From assembly GCA_012862575.1 (NCBI GenBank), contig BLSF01000019.1:553279-617278 (forward strand): a stretch of DNA of 64,000 nt. Direction: 5' to 3'. Each line of letters starts with the position of its first letter. Within the stretch, counting starts at the first letter, position 1. The notes under the pieces are model-generated. The model saw only the letters and a list, made by a program, of their open reading frames with translations, was not told the DNA's origin and did not search any database. Shown one piece after another: positions 8,573-19,258 of this stretch. This DNA comes from Parietichytrium sp. I65-24A (lineage: Eukaryota > Sar > Bigyra > Thraustochytrida > Thraustochytriidae). A program made the position numbers and the translations under genes.

Positions 8573-11003
8573 TCTCCTGCTCTGATCCGCGAAAATGCCA
8601 AACCTCCGGGATCCCTTTCAAAACGTTCGAGTCTCGACTTTTCGAGTATCAAACTCCAAGTATCAAGTATGTGGTTGCCCTCCTCAACCACGACAATTTG
8701 CGGTTCAATCAGCTCCGTGAACGCCTGAAATCGATGGAATTCAACTCGCTGCTGCACAATCCACAATCTATCTATAACCCACTCTTCACGTGCGGCAACA
8801 ACACCGCTTGGCAACACCCTTCTTTACCGGTAAACACAACCTCCACTGTGGCACTTTGGCACTGTGGCACTTGCACTCAAGGCACCTCAAACCCACCCCG
8901 CACTTGCAGCTTATCTTCTGCCAAGAGCGCTATCGCAAATGTGTACGCAGCGAGGACAGTCGACGTACACCGTGTCCTGTAATACACAACACCACGTGCG
9001 TCTTTTCCTTCTGTCTGTCTCTGTCTGTCTGTCTTTTGCGATCTGACTAAGGTTTACCCTATCTGACTCTTGAAAGCCGGCTACGCACACTTTGACGAGC
9101 GACTCTTATAGATTGGGATGTGTATATTGTAAGAGTAGACGCGGGTCTGCGAGCAGCCTGGGACAGACGTGATTCGCGAATAGGCGTCTGGCAAAATTCA
9201 GACGGAGATGCAAGCCCAGGGTCGTAGAGTAAAAGTAGACTATTCTGCTTAAGACTCTGGGTGGGTGAAAGAGGAAGGCTAGTGATTCTGGTGGGAGGGC
9301 TGTATGGCTGCCTAGGAGTGGCTATGCGGCGCGGATAGGGTGGCATTCCATACCTGCTCGAAGACGCCCGAGTTCGAGGCTCACACCGCATCCATTTTTT
9401 TGGGGTTTGTCAATCTCTCACAGTCAATCGAGATTCTCCTTCAGTGGCTCAGGAAGAGCGCATGAGGCCAAACAAATCACCAAGAAATCCAAGGACGCCG
9501 TTTTTGATCGCACATTGTGCACAGGCAGCGACGCGCTTGGTACTGAGTACTCAGTGCTCAGAAGTGAGTATTGCTTGGTGTCAAAGTACAGTTTGATGTG
9601 TTTGATGTGTGAACAACGCGAGATTGTGTTTGGAAGATCTGCTCCGATATACTCTAGCAATGTGATAGTGTTCCATGCAAATGCACATGCACATGATGTC
9701 AGACAGACAGACTTGTGAAGAGAGCGCAACAGCCGTGGCATCAACGATGATTGACTGGGTATCAGTGACTGTGAACAGTTTGCAACTGCGTGCTCACCAC
9801 ACCTTATTTGTGAGTTTTCTTTCTTGTTTCTTGATTCAAAAGTGCTGTCAGTGCATCGATCTAATCAACCAATGGAAATCAACTGGGGAAAGACCGTGCT
9901 CTTGCGTTCGAGTGAAAGTAAGGCTCGAACATCTCGAACCCTTCGAACCCCACGCCAGCTAAACCTTTGCATTCTGCACTTTCTGCATTCTGAGTTTTGA
10001 GTTTTGAATTCTGTTGCGTTTTGGATTCTGATGTTCTGATGAGTTTTTGTTGGTATTCTGAGCGCTTTGGATGTTCATTCACGTTCAACTGAGAAGCAGA
10101 CGTATTCGTCATGTCAGACATTCTCAGACTCGTCAGACTGGCAAAAGCGGTAGCAAGAGCCTACCTTTCAGTAGATGGATGGATGTATGGATGGCCTGCA
10201 ACGAAAGGGTGAATGAAATTTGTTCCCCAGGGTTGCAGTCCAATCAATTTCCCTGCGCCACAGCGTCTCTCGAGCGCCGTTCCGCCGCACTCTGCCGCAG
10301 CGCCTAATACCCTAGCGTCTTTCGAGGCAAACCTCCTAGGACTTTGCGTTTTCTGCTCCCAGCGCATTTGTGCTTGGAGGACTAGCCAATAAACCTTATC
10401 TAGTTATCGAAGTGAGGGTGCGCGAGTACACAATAAAAGCATCGTGGACCATACGGTAGCAAGTCGCGAGCGGGACGACGGAGGGCGGGAGAGACGTTCC
10501 GGTGCGGAATTCGTTGTGGCTCGGTCGTGGAAAGAAGGTCGATTGATCGATCTGCGCAAGTCGGACTGGGTGTGGTGACTTTTTTTTTGGGCACCTTTTG
10601 GTTGCGCAAGTGAAGGGAAAGGGGTTGGCGATAAATTCGTGACTGCTGGGAGTGGTGTGCCGCGGAACAGCAAAGCAGCGAAACAGCGAAGCAGGGAGGC
10701 AAGGGATTTGGAATTCGGAAGGCGGCTGAGGAGAAGAGGCAATCATCCGATTTTTGGGATTTAGTTTCCGTTCTGGCGCCATTCGTTATTTCACAGTCAA
10801 ACAGTCAAACAGTCGTTCGGGTGCTTTCAAGGCTGGCAAACTGGCTCTCGGCGAATCTTGAGGGCGTCATTTCGGCGAATTTGCTGCTCGCGGACATCGC
10901 CGCATTCGCGACAAGAGCGCACTGATCCGGGAACGATTCTTGTTCATGTCAAGATAAGGGGTTGTCTGCTTTGAAGCAAAAATTGTGATTTCGGCCTCCC
11001 AAA
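8573..11003. other. long gene-poor divergent intergenic region
   Basis: About 2.4 kb between the divergent threonine deaminase and cyclin genes. Open frames here are short, mutually overlapping and without motifs. Visible features are a CTGT-type microsatellite near 9011-9035, several short AT-rich direct repeats (TTCTGCA/TTCTGAT-like) near 9970-10050, and a run of T near 10581. The right end should contain a long cyclin leader. Confidence 0.5.
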
Positions 11004-12179
11004 ATGGCGGCGCTCATGCCGTACTTGGGGTCTGAGAGGGACCCGGCATCGAAAGTTTTGCTGCAGGTGATTGCTTCAATTCTGGATGAAATGATGAAGA
11101 AAGGGGAGGCTCAGAGGTGTGTGGATGTAAATAGAAAAGTGACCAAATTTCATGGTCTTCGCGCACCGACTATTGCCGTCCCGGATTATCTGGACCGCAT
11201 TGCGCAATTTAGCGGCTGCTCCAATGAGGCCTTCATCCTCATGTTGATATACATAGACCGCCTCGTCACCAACAAGGAGATTCCACTGGATGCTCTCAAT
11301 GTCCACCGCCTGGTGATCACTGGAACATTGCTTGCGGCAAAGTTTTTTGACGACCACTATCTGGACAACTCCCATTACTCTGCTGTCGGAGGATTACCTC
11401 CTCACGAAATCAACGAGCTCGAGTTGGAAATGTTATTTCTTCTCGGCTTCAATCTCTTCGTGTCAACAGAGAACTACAACACCTATTACAACACCCTCAC
11501 AAGCATGGCTCAGTCGCGGTCCGTTCAAGCCCCTCCAGCTTTGATGCCGTCGTTGGAGGATCAGCAAAGGATGCAACAACAACAGCATAAGCAGCAACAG
11601 CAGCAGTATATTGCACACCAGTCTTCGGAAAGTGACGCATGGGTTTGTGTCAATGCTCCGAGTGCGACGGCGCCATTTACTTACCACGAGGAGCCGTATG
11701 GAGCGCAATCCTCTCAGCAACACCAGCACGCTTCCCATCGGAGAGCAGCCTCTCCAGAGCAAGTTGCACCTCCCGGGTGCTACCCGCAGGTTCAAAATGT
11801 ATCCATGCAATATCCGGGGATGCAGCATCATCAGTCGTCTAATTGGCAGTACCCTTCTCAGCAGGAGTTCATGATGCAGCAAGAATATGCGATGCAGCAG
11901 CAGCAGCAGCAGTACGGCAAGGGCGTGTACACCATGCCTCACGTGCAGCAAGTTATTCATCACCAGCAAGGTATGCCGATGCATGGCCAGCAGAATGGGC
12001 ATTTTCACTCAAACCAGATTATGCATGTTCAGCAGCAACAGTCGATGCAGCAGCAGCAGCCGCCGCAAGGTCTCGCTCAGCACTTGCGCCAGTCACAGTC
12101 GTCCCAACCTCAGCAACAGAATCAGCAACATGTGATGAGGTCAAGCGCTGGCAACAACCCTACCTCGGCCTGGGCGTAG
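11004..12179 (+). CDS. Pho80/CYCP-like cyclin with polyglutamine tail
   Basis: 391 residues, ATG in the context CAAAATGGCG. Residues about 15-165 carry a P/U-type (Pho80-like) cyclin box: VPDYLDRIAQFSGCSNEAF, LMLIYIDRLV, NVHRLVITGTLLAAKFFDD and LGGLPPHEINELE-type sequence ending in FLLGFNLFV. Such cyclins bind and activate a CDK (Pho85 type in yeast, CYCP partners in plants), often in nutrient or phosphate control. From about 185 to the end the protein is dominated by Gln, with CAG/CAA runs mixed with His, Met and Ser; this low-complexity half is probably disordered. The exact CDK partner cannot be read from sequence. Confidence 0.88.
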   Translation: MAALMPYLGSERDPASKVLLQVIASILDEMMKKGEAQRCVDVNRKVTKFHGLRAPTIAVPDYLDRIAQFSGCSNEAFILMLIYIDRLVTNKEIPLDALNVHRLVITGTLLAAKFFDDHYLDNSHYSAVGGLPPHEINELELEMLFLLGFNLFVSTENYNTYYNTLTSMAQSRSVQAPPALMPSLEDQQRMQQQQHKQQQQQYIAHQSSESDAWVCVNAPSATAPFTYHEEPYGAQSSQQHQHASHRRAASPEQVAPPGCYPQVQNVSMQYPGMQHHQSSNWQYPSQQEFMMQQEYAMQQQQQQYGKGVYTMPHVQQVIHHQQGMPMHGQQNGHFHSNQIMHVQQQQSMQQQQPPQGLAQHLRQSQSSQPQQQNQQHVMRSSAGNNPTSAWA

Positions 12180-12985
12180 GTCCTCCCCTCGACTTGGCTG
12201 AACCTTTCGAGACTGTGGTTGTGACCGTGGGAACCACTTGACGTTTTCTCTTCTTTGCACGGAACCTTCAAAATGAGTGTCTTCTCTCACAAATCGAAAT
12301 CCAACAATCGGCTGCGACGCCGATGTGCCTTTGCGCGTTCACGCCGTAGTCATCGCGCTTGCGCAGAGCGCGTGACCCCCCCGTGCCTTCGAATTACCAG
12401 TCTCTGGTGGTAAGAGGTTCGAAATTGTACATGATCAAAACTGCAAAGAGCATCGACGGGTTGTTCTTGCGGTACTCCCCGTTCGACTCTTATTTCAATT
12501 TTTTTTAACCCCCTCGAATTCAGAACTGTCTGCAGTCCCACATGTGCGCATCTATATGCGTACCAGGACCGAAATAAAAAGGTTCTGCAGAAGCGTTTAT
12601 ACATGTCGTGTGCCACGTCTATTTCTTCTCAGCTAGTAAAGAACAAGCTCAACAAGAATAACAACAGATAAGGTCAAGTTGCTTCTCAGGACAAGTTTTC
12701 TTTTCGGCGTTTTCTAGCGGCTTGCGGTCGACAAATGGTCCGCATAAAAGTTCAACCTATCACATTCGCCTCTCACCCAGCTGCCAGAGACGTTTGATAC
12801 TACTACTCACAGTGCAAAAAACGAAAACATTTAGCAGAGAATGCGCATCTTGATTCCACTTGATTGTTGGAAAACGGACACGAAGTAACTCAAAAGGATC
12901 GTACGTTTTTATGGTTTTGAAGATTGTATAGGTTTGCATTTCATATCTTGAGGCCATCGCCGAGCACGAATGCTGCATCCGCTCT
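12180..12985. other. convergent 3' intergenic region
   Basis: About 0.8 kb between the stops of the cyclin and RPB1 genes. AATAAA-like signals occur near 12573 and a T run near 12500. The frames here are short and unsupported. Confidence 0.5.
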
Positions 12986-15900
12986 TTACTTTTTACGCTT
13001 GTTCTTGTCGCTGTCATCATAAGCTGGGCTCGATGGGCTGTATGCCGGGCTCGATGGAGAATAAGCAGGGCTCGAAGGGCTGTAAGCAGGGCTGCTTGGT
13101 GAGTACGCCGGGCTCGATGGGCTGTAGGCCGGACTGCTCGGAGAGTATGCAGGGCTGCTGGGCGAGTACGCAGGGCTGCTTGGTGAGTATGCAGGACTAC
13201 TTGGCGAATACGCAGGGCTGCTTGGAGAATATGCAGGGCTGCTGGGCGAGTATGCAGGGCTGGATGGACTGTAAGCAGGGCTGCTGGGCGAGTATGCAGG
13301 ACTGCTTGGCGAGTACGCAGGACTGCTGGGCGAGTATGCGGGACTACTTGGCGAGTACGCAGGGCTGCTTGGGGAATAAGCAGGGCTGCTCGGCGAGTAA
13401 GCAGGGCTCGAAGGGCTGTAAGCAGGGCTGGACGGAGAGTAAGCAGGGGAAGATGGAGAATAGCTGTCTCCGCCAGCGTTGTACGAAGGGCTCGACACAA
13501 CCTGGTAAGATGGAGACATTGGCTGGTAACTTGGGCTTGCAGGCGAGAAAGGGCTTGATGGAGCAGCCCCTGGCCCTGGCGAGAACGCTGCACCATCCCC
13601 TGCAGCTGGGGAGAAGTTGCTGTAAGAAGGAGTCATCTGAGGAGAGAAGCTTCCGTGTGCGGAAGGACTCTGCGGCCCGGTCCCAGGAGCACCGAGGCCG
13701 TCGCCCCTCATATCGATCATACCGCTATCGTCCTCCTCCTCGTTGTACAGTTCAATCGCGTCCTTGAGCATATCTTCGTTCAGGTAGAGCTCAAAGTGCC
13801 CCGTTCCAATCGGTGCCAACTGTCCAAGCAGAATGTTCTCGCTCACACTGGACAGCGGATCAACTTCAGCAAACGCAGCTGCATCCATCAAAATCTCCAC
13901 GGTCTCTTCGAAACTTGACCTCTGAAGGGGGCCAGAGTCTTGGCGATTGATACCGTGGCGGGTGACTGGGCACAGCTCTCCGCGCTGGGCCATCACGTCG
14001 ACGAGGATACTCAAGTGACGATAGTTCACGTACGAGTTATCGAAGGAAATGACCGCACGAATTTCATTCAGCAGTGATCTACGCAGACCTTCCGCACCAA
14101 GGGTGGCCCAGATCTCAATGCAGTCGTTCGAAACCGTACGCACGTGGTCAACACCAGGCTGCGCCAAAACTGCAAGCAGACTGGATCCATCGGTCTCGAG
14201 CATCCACTCGGGCATGCTCTTGATTCCACCAGTTTCAGGATCCCAAGCCTGCTTCTTCTTATCTTGACGAATGTAAACCTTCCGAATTCCCGGAACACCA
14301 CGCAAGCGCATGTTATCCAGCAAATCGGCCTCAAGGTTGCGCAAGAATTTGAACTCCTCAACCCCAAAGATCAGATTTTCCTCGCCACCACCGCCTGCGT
14401 TCATATCTGCATCCCCGTCCTCGTCTTTCTTTCCTCCAGCACCCGAGTTGTTGCGGATTAGGCGGATGCGAATGATGCACTTTCCATCGTTCTCGTCGTT
14501 GGTGATACAGAACAAGGTATCAGCAAACTCGTTCTTGATGGACATGACGATCTCGGCATTGGTGATGCCCTTAAATCGCATGATCTTCTTTTCTGCCACA
14601 ATGCGCAACAACCAAGGACTGAGTCTGTTTGGCTTGATGTCATCATCGGGCATCTCCCAGTACGACTGCACAAAGTCATAGTCCTCATTGACGATGGTGT
14701 GTTCGACATTAGGGTCGAAGATGATGTCCGTCTCAACCGCAAGCTCGCGCAGACGAGTGTACTCCAGGCGGGCCATGATGGAACTCGCAGCTTCCTGGTT
14801 ATATCTGTGGTCTTTGTCAAGGTACACTGTGATGGATGGGGTCTTGACGTTCTTTGCCCCGTTGATAATCTCCTTTAAACGAGGCACACCAAGGGTGACG
14901 TTCTTGGCACTGACACCAGCGTAGTGAAAGGTGTTCAGCGTCATTTGTGTAGCTGGCTCACCAATAGACTGCGCAGCCAACACACCACACATCTCTCCAG
15001 CGTTCGCCAAGGACTTGTAGAACCTTGACTCGATCTGGCTAATCACGCTGTCAAAAGCTTCTTTGTTCAAGCGGTGCTTGACCAACACAACCTTGCTGGC
15101 CAAGGTTGAGCGCAGCAGAATTTTGAACAAAGTGGTCGCATTCACCTGCGCTTCTTTCGAGAGACGATCCTCCCCGTCCACTACAACCAGACGAGAGATG
15201 AGCCCGTACACGTGTTCGATGATGTAAGTGGGCTCCAAATCGGATGTTTTGTTCATGTCAATCTTATACGTCATCTGCGCATTCCAGATGAGACGGCTGA
15301 GATTGACCGGAAGAACGAGTTCTTCGTTTGTTGCCATCGAACCACCTGGCTCGCGCTCGTACATGATGTTTCTCAGGAGCTGCTGGTCGATGAAAATTTG
15401 CTCCGCCTCCTTGCGGAGCAGCTGAATGATATTGGGGTCGTTCTGAATCTTGGTGATCACGTTCGGCAACATGTACGGCTTACCTCGGTGGTAGCCAAAG
15501 TTGAGGTCGTTGGGATGGTAGCAGTAGATGTCGTCGAGATCGGACTTTCCATACGACAACAAGCCCAGTTTCTGCGATTCCACGAAGGCTCCGTCCATAC
15601 CGTCCTCGCCGTAGAGAAACTGGAGAATGTCACCACGGCCATTACGCACAGTGCCATCGTAGCGCACGACGGCATCCTCCAACGCTTTCACGAGCCGACG
15701 TTGGATGTATCCGGTCTCCGCAGTTTTACAGGCCGTATCAATGAGACCTTCGCGACCTCCCATGGCGTGAAAGTAAAACTCCTGCGGGGACAAACCCTTC
15801 AAGTACGAGTTCTCCACAAACCCGCGTGACTCTGGGCCGAGATCGTCCTTGTAAAAATGTGGCAAAGTGCGGTTCTTGAAGCCATACGGAATACGCTTAC

Positions 15901-18205
15901 CTTCAACGTTCTGCTGGCCCACACAAGCCATAATCTGACTGATGTTGAGTGAGTTACCCTTCGAGCCGGACGTCACAGTCGCTTTGATATTATTTTCAAA
16001 GGACAGAGAGTTGACGGACTCCAAACCTGCCGTGTTATGGGCCTCGTTCAGGCAAATGTTGACGTGATCCTCAAAACTCTCCTGCATCGTGCGGCCAGGC
16101 TGCACCTGGAGCTCACCGCGCTGACCGTCCTTCACAAGCCTTGCGACTTGCACCTTGGCATCCTCCAAGACGTCGCGCACCTTTGCCAGAGTGGCGTCAT
16201 CTGCGATGGTGTCCGCGACACCCACCGTGAACCCAAAGTGCAGAATAAAGTAGTTTGTAATTTTCTGGATCTGGTTCATGAGCACGCGGGTCACCTCCGG
16301 GCCGAGCTCGTTGAAGCACAAGTGGATGAGACCTCCAGCCTTTGCCCCCAACGTTCCCTTGTCGATGATTCCAGTGATGACCTCTCCGTCTTGGATGAGG
16401 ACGGTCTCGTCTTCAGGGTTGAGTTCGCGAGGAAATCCTTTCCCTGCCTTGAGCTGCAAGTTGATTCCCTTCGGAACAATCATAGAAAAGAGCTGCTTGC
16501 CGGTCCACAGTGCGTGGTACTGACCAGGCTTGTGCTTCTGTGGCACCATAATCGCAGGAATTGGGATTTCACCGTTAAAGTTCTCCACCCACATGAGATG
16601 GTTGTAGAATTCATTCTGATTCAGAAAGATATCCCTACGCGTTACGCGCCATGAAGACAGGAGCGAATCCTGTACGATACCCATCACAGGCCTATTACTC
16701 TGTGGGGACACAATCACCTTGTTCACCATCATCATGGTTTCAGCCTCCGCACGTGCGGTAAGACTTTGTGGAACGTGCAAGTTCATCTCATCCCCGTCAA
16801 AATCGGCATTGTACGGGGAGGTCACACTGAGGTTCATGCGGAAGGTCGACCAGTACATGACACGCACTCTGTGGCCCATGATACTCATCTTGTGCAGCGA
16901 CGGCTGGCGGTTGAACAGCACCACATCGTCGTTTGCGAGGTGGCGCTCAACGATCCATCCTCGCTTGAGGAGAATCTCCTCTTGCTGCATGTAGCGCAGG
17001 TCCATGCGAACCCCGTCATCTCGGACGATGTAACGCGCGCCGGGGTGGACATCGGCGCCGTTGCGAATAAGCGTCTTGAGTCTCTCGATGTTGAAGCTCG
17101 TGACGCGCTCAGGCACGGTCAAGTTGAGCGCAATGGAAAGCGGCACACCGACCTGATCAATACTCAGGTTGGGGTCGGCCGTGATCACCGTGCGCGCGCT
17201 AAAGTCCACGCGCTTTCCCATCAAGTTGCCGCGCACACGGCCCTCCTTGCCGACAAGGCGCTGCCTCAAGGTTTTGAGCGGCTTGCCGCTCCTCTGCGAT
17301 GCCTGCGGCTGGTAAGGGAGCTGGTTGTCCACAAAGGTGGCAATGTGGTACTGGAGCAACGACACGTACTGTTCCATGACGTGCTCTGCGTCTCCGTTCT
17401 TCTCCGCGTGCGTGACGGCCAGATTCGCCTTGACGATGTCGCTCAGTTTGTGCGTGAGGTCGTCTTCGCAGCGCTGCGTTCCGCCCATGGACACCGACGG
17501 CCGTACGTGCGGCGGTGGGACGGGCAGCACGGTGACGATGAGCCAGTCCGGGCGCGCCCACGTGGGGTTCAGGCCCATCATGATACAATCCTCCTCGGGG
17601 ATCTTCTTGAGGATGTCCAGCGCCGTTTGCGCCGACAGGTTCTGCTTGCGTTCGCCGCCGGGAATCACGCTCTCGTCCGCTTCGTCGAACGTCATGATGA
17701 TCTTGAGCCCCTCCTTGCGGTACTTTGGCAGCGGATTCTTCGTCCGCTTGCACTCCTTGAACCTCGTGGACAGCCGCACCAGCGCGCCCAGTCTCGCCTT
17801 TCCTTTCAGCAGCTGCAGCTTCTTCCAGTTCACCCGATCGTCCGACTCCTCGAACAGCAGCTTGCCGTCGTAGAACGACACGCACCTCAGAATCGCCAGC
17901 ACCGTGTTAAGAAACCCTACGTGATACACTGGCCGCGCCAGCTCGATGTGCCCAAAGTACCCCGGGTGGTCTGGGTCGGAAGTGTCTCCCATGCGCGGAT
18001 CCGCCAGTCCGCCCATCACCTTCTCTCCGTCGCGCACAGATTCGTACGACGTCACTCCTGCGGGGACCGGCCGCGCGTCCCTCGGCGTCATCTTCTTCGT
18101 CACCGAGTACCCTTTCAGCTCCTCCGGGTTCCACACGCTGAACTGCACTTTCTTCACCGAACGGAACGGCACCGTGCTGAACGGGAAAAGGTACGCGCTG
18201 CTCAT
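12986..18205 (-). CDS. RPB1: RNA polymerase II largest subunit RPB1 (intronless, YSPSSPA tail)
   Basis: 1739 residues. It starts with VPFRSVKKVQFSVWNPEEL, the usual RPB1 beginning. Hallmarks run in order: FGHIELARPVYHVGF, VLPVPPPHVRPSVS, GKEGRVRGNLMGKRVDFSAR, VLFNRQPSLHKMS, the catalytic YNADFDGDEMNLHVPQ with the Mg-binding Asp triad, PQEFYFHAMGGREGLIDTA (bridge helix region), GVLAAQSIGEPATQMTLNTF (trigger loop) and SVSENILLGQLAPIGTG. The C-terminal domain is a Ser/Pro/Gly-rich lead-in, then 21 identical YSPSSPA heptads and an 11-residue end (YDDSDKNKRKK). Unusual: near residues 65-170 the clamp lacks the two Cys-rich zinc sites of other RPB1 proteins, and the segment between DPRMG and GYFGHIEL is about ten residues shorter than usual. 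The rest of the protein is intact, so it should be functional. Confidence 0.97.
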   Translation of the reverse strand: MSSAYLFPFSTVPFRSVKKVQFSVWNPEELKGYSVTKKMTPRDARPVPAGVTSYESVRDGEKVMGGLADPRMGDTSDPDHPGYFGHIELARPVYHVGFLNTVLAILRCVSFYDGKLLFEESDDRVNWKKLQLLKGKARLGALVRLSTRFKECKRTKNPLPKYRKEGLKIIMTFDEADESVIPGGERKQNLSAQTALDILKKIPEEDCIMMGLNPTWARPDWLIVTVLPVPPPHVRPSVSMGGTQRCEDDLTHKLSDIVKANLAVTHAEKNGDAEHVMEQYVSLLQYHIATFVDNQLPYQPQASQRSGKPLKTLRQRLVGKEGRVRGNLMGKRVDFSARTVITADPNLSIDQVGVPLSIALNLTVPERVTSFNIERLKTLIRNGADVHPGARYIVRDDGVRMDLRYMQQEEILLKRGWIVERHLANDDVVLFNRQPSLHKMSIMGHRVRVMYWSTFRMNLSVTSPYNADFDGDEMNLHVPQSLTARAEAETMMMVNKVIVSPQSNRPVMGIVQDSLLSSWRVTRRDIFLNQNEFYNHLMWVENFNGEIPIPAIMVPQKHKPGQYHALWTGKQLFSMIVPKGINLQLKAGKGFPRELNPEDETVLIQDGEVITGIIDKGTLGAKAGGLIHLCFNELGPEVTRVLMNQIQKITNYFILHFGFTVGVADTIADDATLAKVRDVLEDAKVQVARLVKDGQRGELQVQPGRTMQESFEDHVNICLNEAHNTAGLESVNSLSFENNIKATVTSGSKGNSLNISQIMACVGQQNVEGKRIPYGFKNRTLPHFYKDDLGPESRGFVENSYLKGLSPQEFYFHAMGGREGLIDTACKTAETGYIQRRLVKALEDAVVRYDGTVRNGRGDILQFLYGEDGMDGAFVESQKLGLLSYGKSDLDDIYCYHPNDLNFGYHRGKPYMLPNVITKIQNDPNIIQLLRKEAEQIFIDQQLLRNIMYEREPGGSMATNEELVLPVNLSRLIWNAQMTYKIDMNKTSDLEPTYIIEHVYGLISRLVVVDGEDRLSKEAQVNATTLFKILLRSTLASKVVLVKHRLNKEAFDSVISQIESRFYKSLANAGEMCGVLAAQSIGEPATQMTLNTFHYAGVSAKNVTLGVPRLKEIINGAKNVKTPSITVYLDKDHRYNQEAASSIMARLEYTRLRELAVETDIIFDPNVEHTIVNEDYDFVQSYWEMPDDDIKPNRLSPWLLRIVAEKKIMRFKGITNAEIVMSIKNEFADTLFCITNDENDGKCIIRIRLIRNNSGAGGKKDEDGDADMNAGGGGEENLIFGVEEFKFLRNLEADLLDNMRLRGVPGIRKVYIRQDKKKQAWDPETGGIKSMPEWMLETDGSSLLAVLAQPGVDHVRTVSNDCIEIWATLGAEGLRRSLLNEIRAVISFDNSYVNYRHLSILVDVMAQRGELCPVTRHGINRQDSGPLQRSSFEETVEILMDAAAFAEVDPLSSVSENILLGQLAPIGTGHFELYLNEDMLKDAIELYNEEEDDSGMIDMRGDGLGAPGTGPQSPSAHGSFSPQMTPSYSNFSPAAGDGAAFSPGPGAAPSSPFSPASPSYQPMSPSYQVVSSPSYNAGGDSYSPSSPAYSPSSPAYSPSSPAYSPSSPAYSPSSPAYSPSSPAYSPSSPAYSPSSPAYSPSSPAYSPSSPAYSPSSPAYSPSSPAYSPSSPAYSPSSPAYSPSSPAYSPSSPAYSPSSPAYSPSSPAYSPSSPAYSPSSPAYSPSSPAYDDSDKNKRKK
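13022..13462 (-). repeat. 21 x 21-bp repeats encoding the RPB1 CTD heptads
   Basis: Exactly 21 units of 21 bp. Each encodes YSPSSPA with no variation at protein level, while codons vary between units (for example CTGCTT, CTGCTG or CTCGAT on the plus strand for the Ser-Ser-type positions). Constant protein with varying DNA indicates selection on the heptads rather than fresh expansion alone. Confidence 0.95.
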
Positions 18206-19258
18206 CTTGCCCGCTACTCCTTCCTCTTTCCCTGCCTCCTTCCTCTTTCCACCTGTCCTCGCTCAAAGTGTCCTCGCGCCACACGCGCCACCGAGCGCGG
18301 GAACGAACGCGGGGTTTTGAAGTGTGGCGGTTGCGCGCACCTTCTCCTGACTCCTGACTCCTGACTCCTTCCTCCTCCCGCTCTGTCCGCGACGGGTATG
18401 CGCGCGCGAGAGAGAGAGGGGGGTAGGGGGCGCGTGAGGGTGAGAGTGAGACTCGGTACTCACAGTACTCACAGTACTCACAGTACTCACAGTACGCCGT
18501 TGCGGTTGTGCGGAGCCTGAGGGAGAGGAGTGGATTTGGCGAGGATTTTGTTTTGTTTTTTCGATTTTTTTCACGCTTTTTTGGTCGCTTTTTGGGAGGG
18601 ATTTGGGGGGAATTTTCGGAAGGATCTTTTTCGTCAGCCCCTCACATCTCCTCACACTCCTCCTCCTCTCTGTTGGGCGGTTTTTCCTCTCGCGCGATAG
18701 GACTGGATACGCTGCAAGGTAGAACCCAGCCCCTCCTGCCAGCTGTGAGTTGGACCACTGGGGATGTAGAGTGCCGTAACATAGACTTACGCTTCAGCTA
18801 TGACTGGGGAGTGTCGTGCAGGGAGTGAGCTGGGCTCTTACTCACTAGAAAATGTATCGCGGTAAGGGTTGAAAAGGAAAGCTGAGAATATAGTTAGAAC
18901 TTGGTTAGAATAAATTGAATGCGGCGCTCCCTCCCAGCGATCAGAGAGCTGTTCCCTGCTCTGCCGACCTAGCCCTCACCTAACCTGCAGTAACAATAGG
19001 ACCGCTATAATCATCTATCATAAAGCCTAATCTCCCATCCACAAAGGCACCACTGGTTTCCCGTCGACGTGCTACGCGCTATCGCTCCCACTAGCACAAC
19101 CCTAGCCGCCGCTGTGCATCCCGTGTACATCGCCAACTCGCGCCCGCCCCAGCACAGAAAATCGGACTCGCTGGAGCATCAGCACAGCTACGTAGCAACG
19201 TAGCAACATAGCAACTTAGCAACATATTAGCGCGGAGAGGTAGCAAAACACCAGCATA
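18206..19258. other. divergent intergenic region with short tandem repeat
   Basis: About 1 kb upstream of both RPB1 and the small basic protein. Near 18351-18370 there is a CTCCTGA microrepeat, and at 18456-18491 a 9-bp tandem repeat. No gene is supported; this must contain the RPB1 promoter. Confidence 0.5.
18456..18491. repeat. 4 x 9-bp tandem repeat GTACTCACA
   Basis: Four perfect copies of GTACTCACA, then GTACG, about 250 bp upstream of the RPB1 start. Short tandem arrays built on GTACTC also occur elsewhere in the window. It may be a simple satellite or a cluster of factor sites. Confidence 0.85.

Noticed and set aside
9012-9035. Possible CRISPR-like or regulatory array
   Set aside because: It is a plain CTGT/TCTG microsatellite without spacers.
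12410-12430. Possible tRNA B-box (GAGGTTCGAAATT)
   Set aside because: No matching A-box or cloverleaf could be built around it; similar TTCGA hits near 9945, 55170 and 56058 also failed.
12760-13596. 278-codon minus-strand frame rich in Leu, Arg and Ala
   Set aside because: Alternative frame of the CTD repeat, giving a periodic but meaningless protein.
12970-13767. 265-codon plus-strand frame rich in Cys, Gly and Gln
   Set aside because: Its repeat pattern is the antisense reading of the 21-bp CTD repeat; the minus frame encodes perfect heptads.
12986-18205. Red-alga origin of the window
   Set aside because: Considered because of the intron-poor genes, but RABL2 implies cilia and the CTD is fully heptad-based, unlike the degenerate tails reported in red algae.
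16766-18364. 532-codon plus-strand frame
   Set aside because: Antisense shadow of the RPB1 N-terminal half; Arg/His/Val-rich with no family features.
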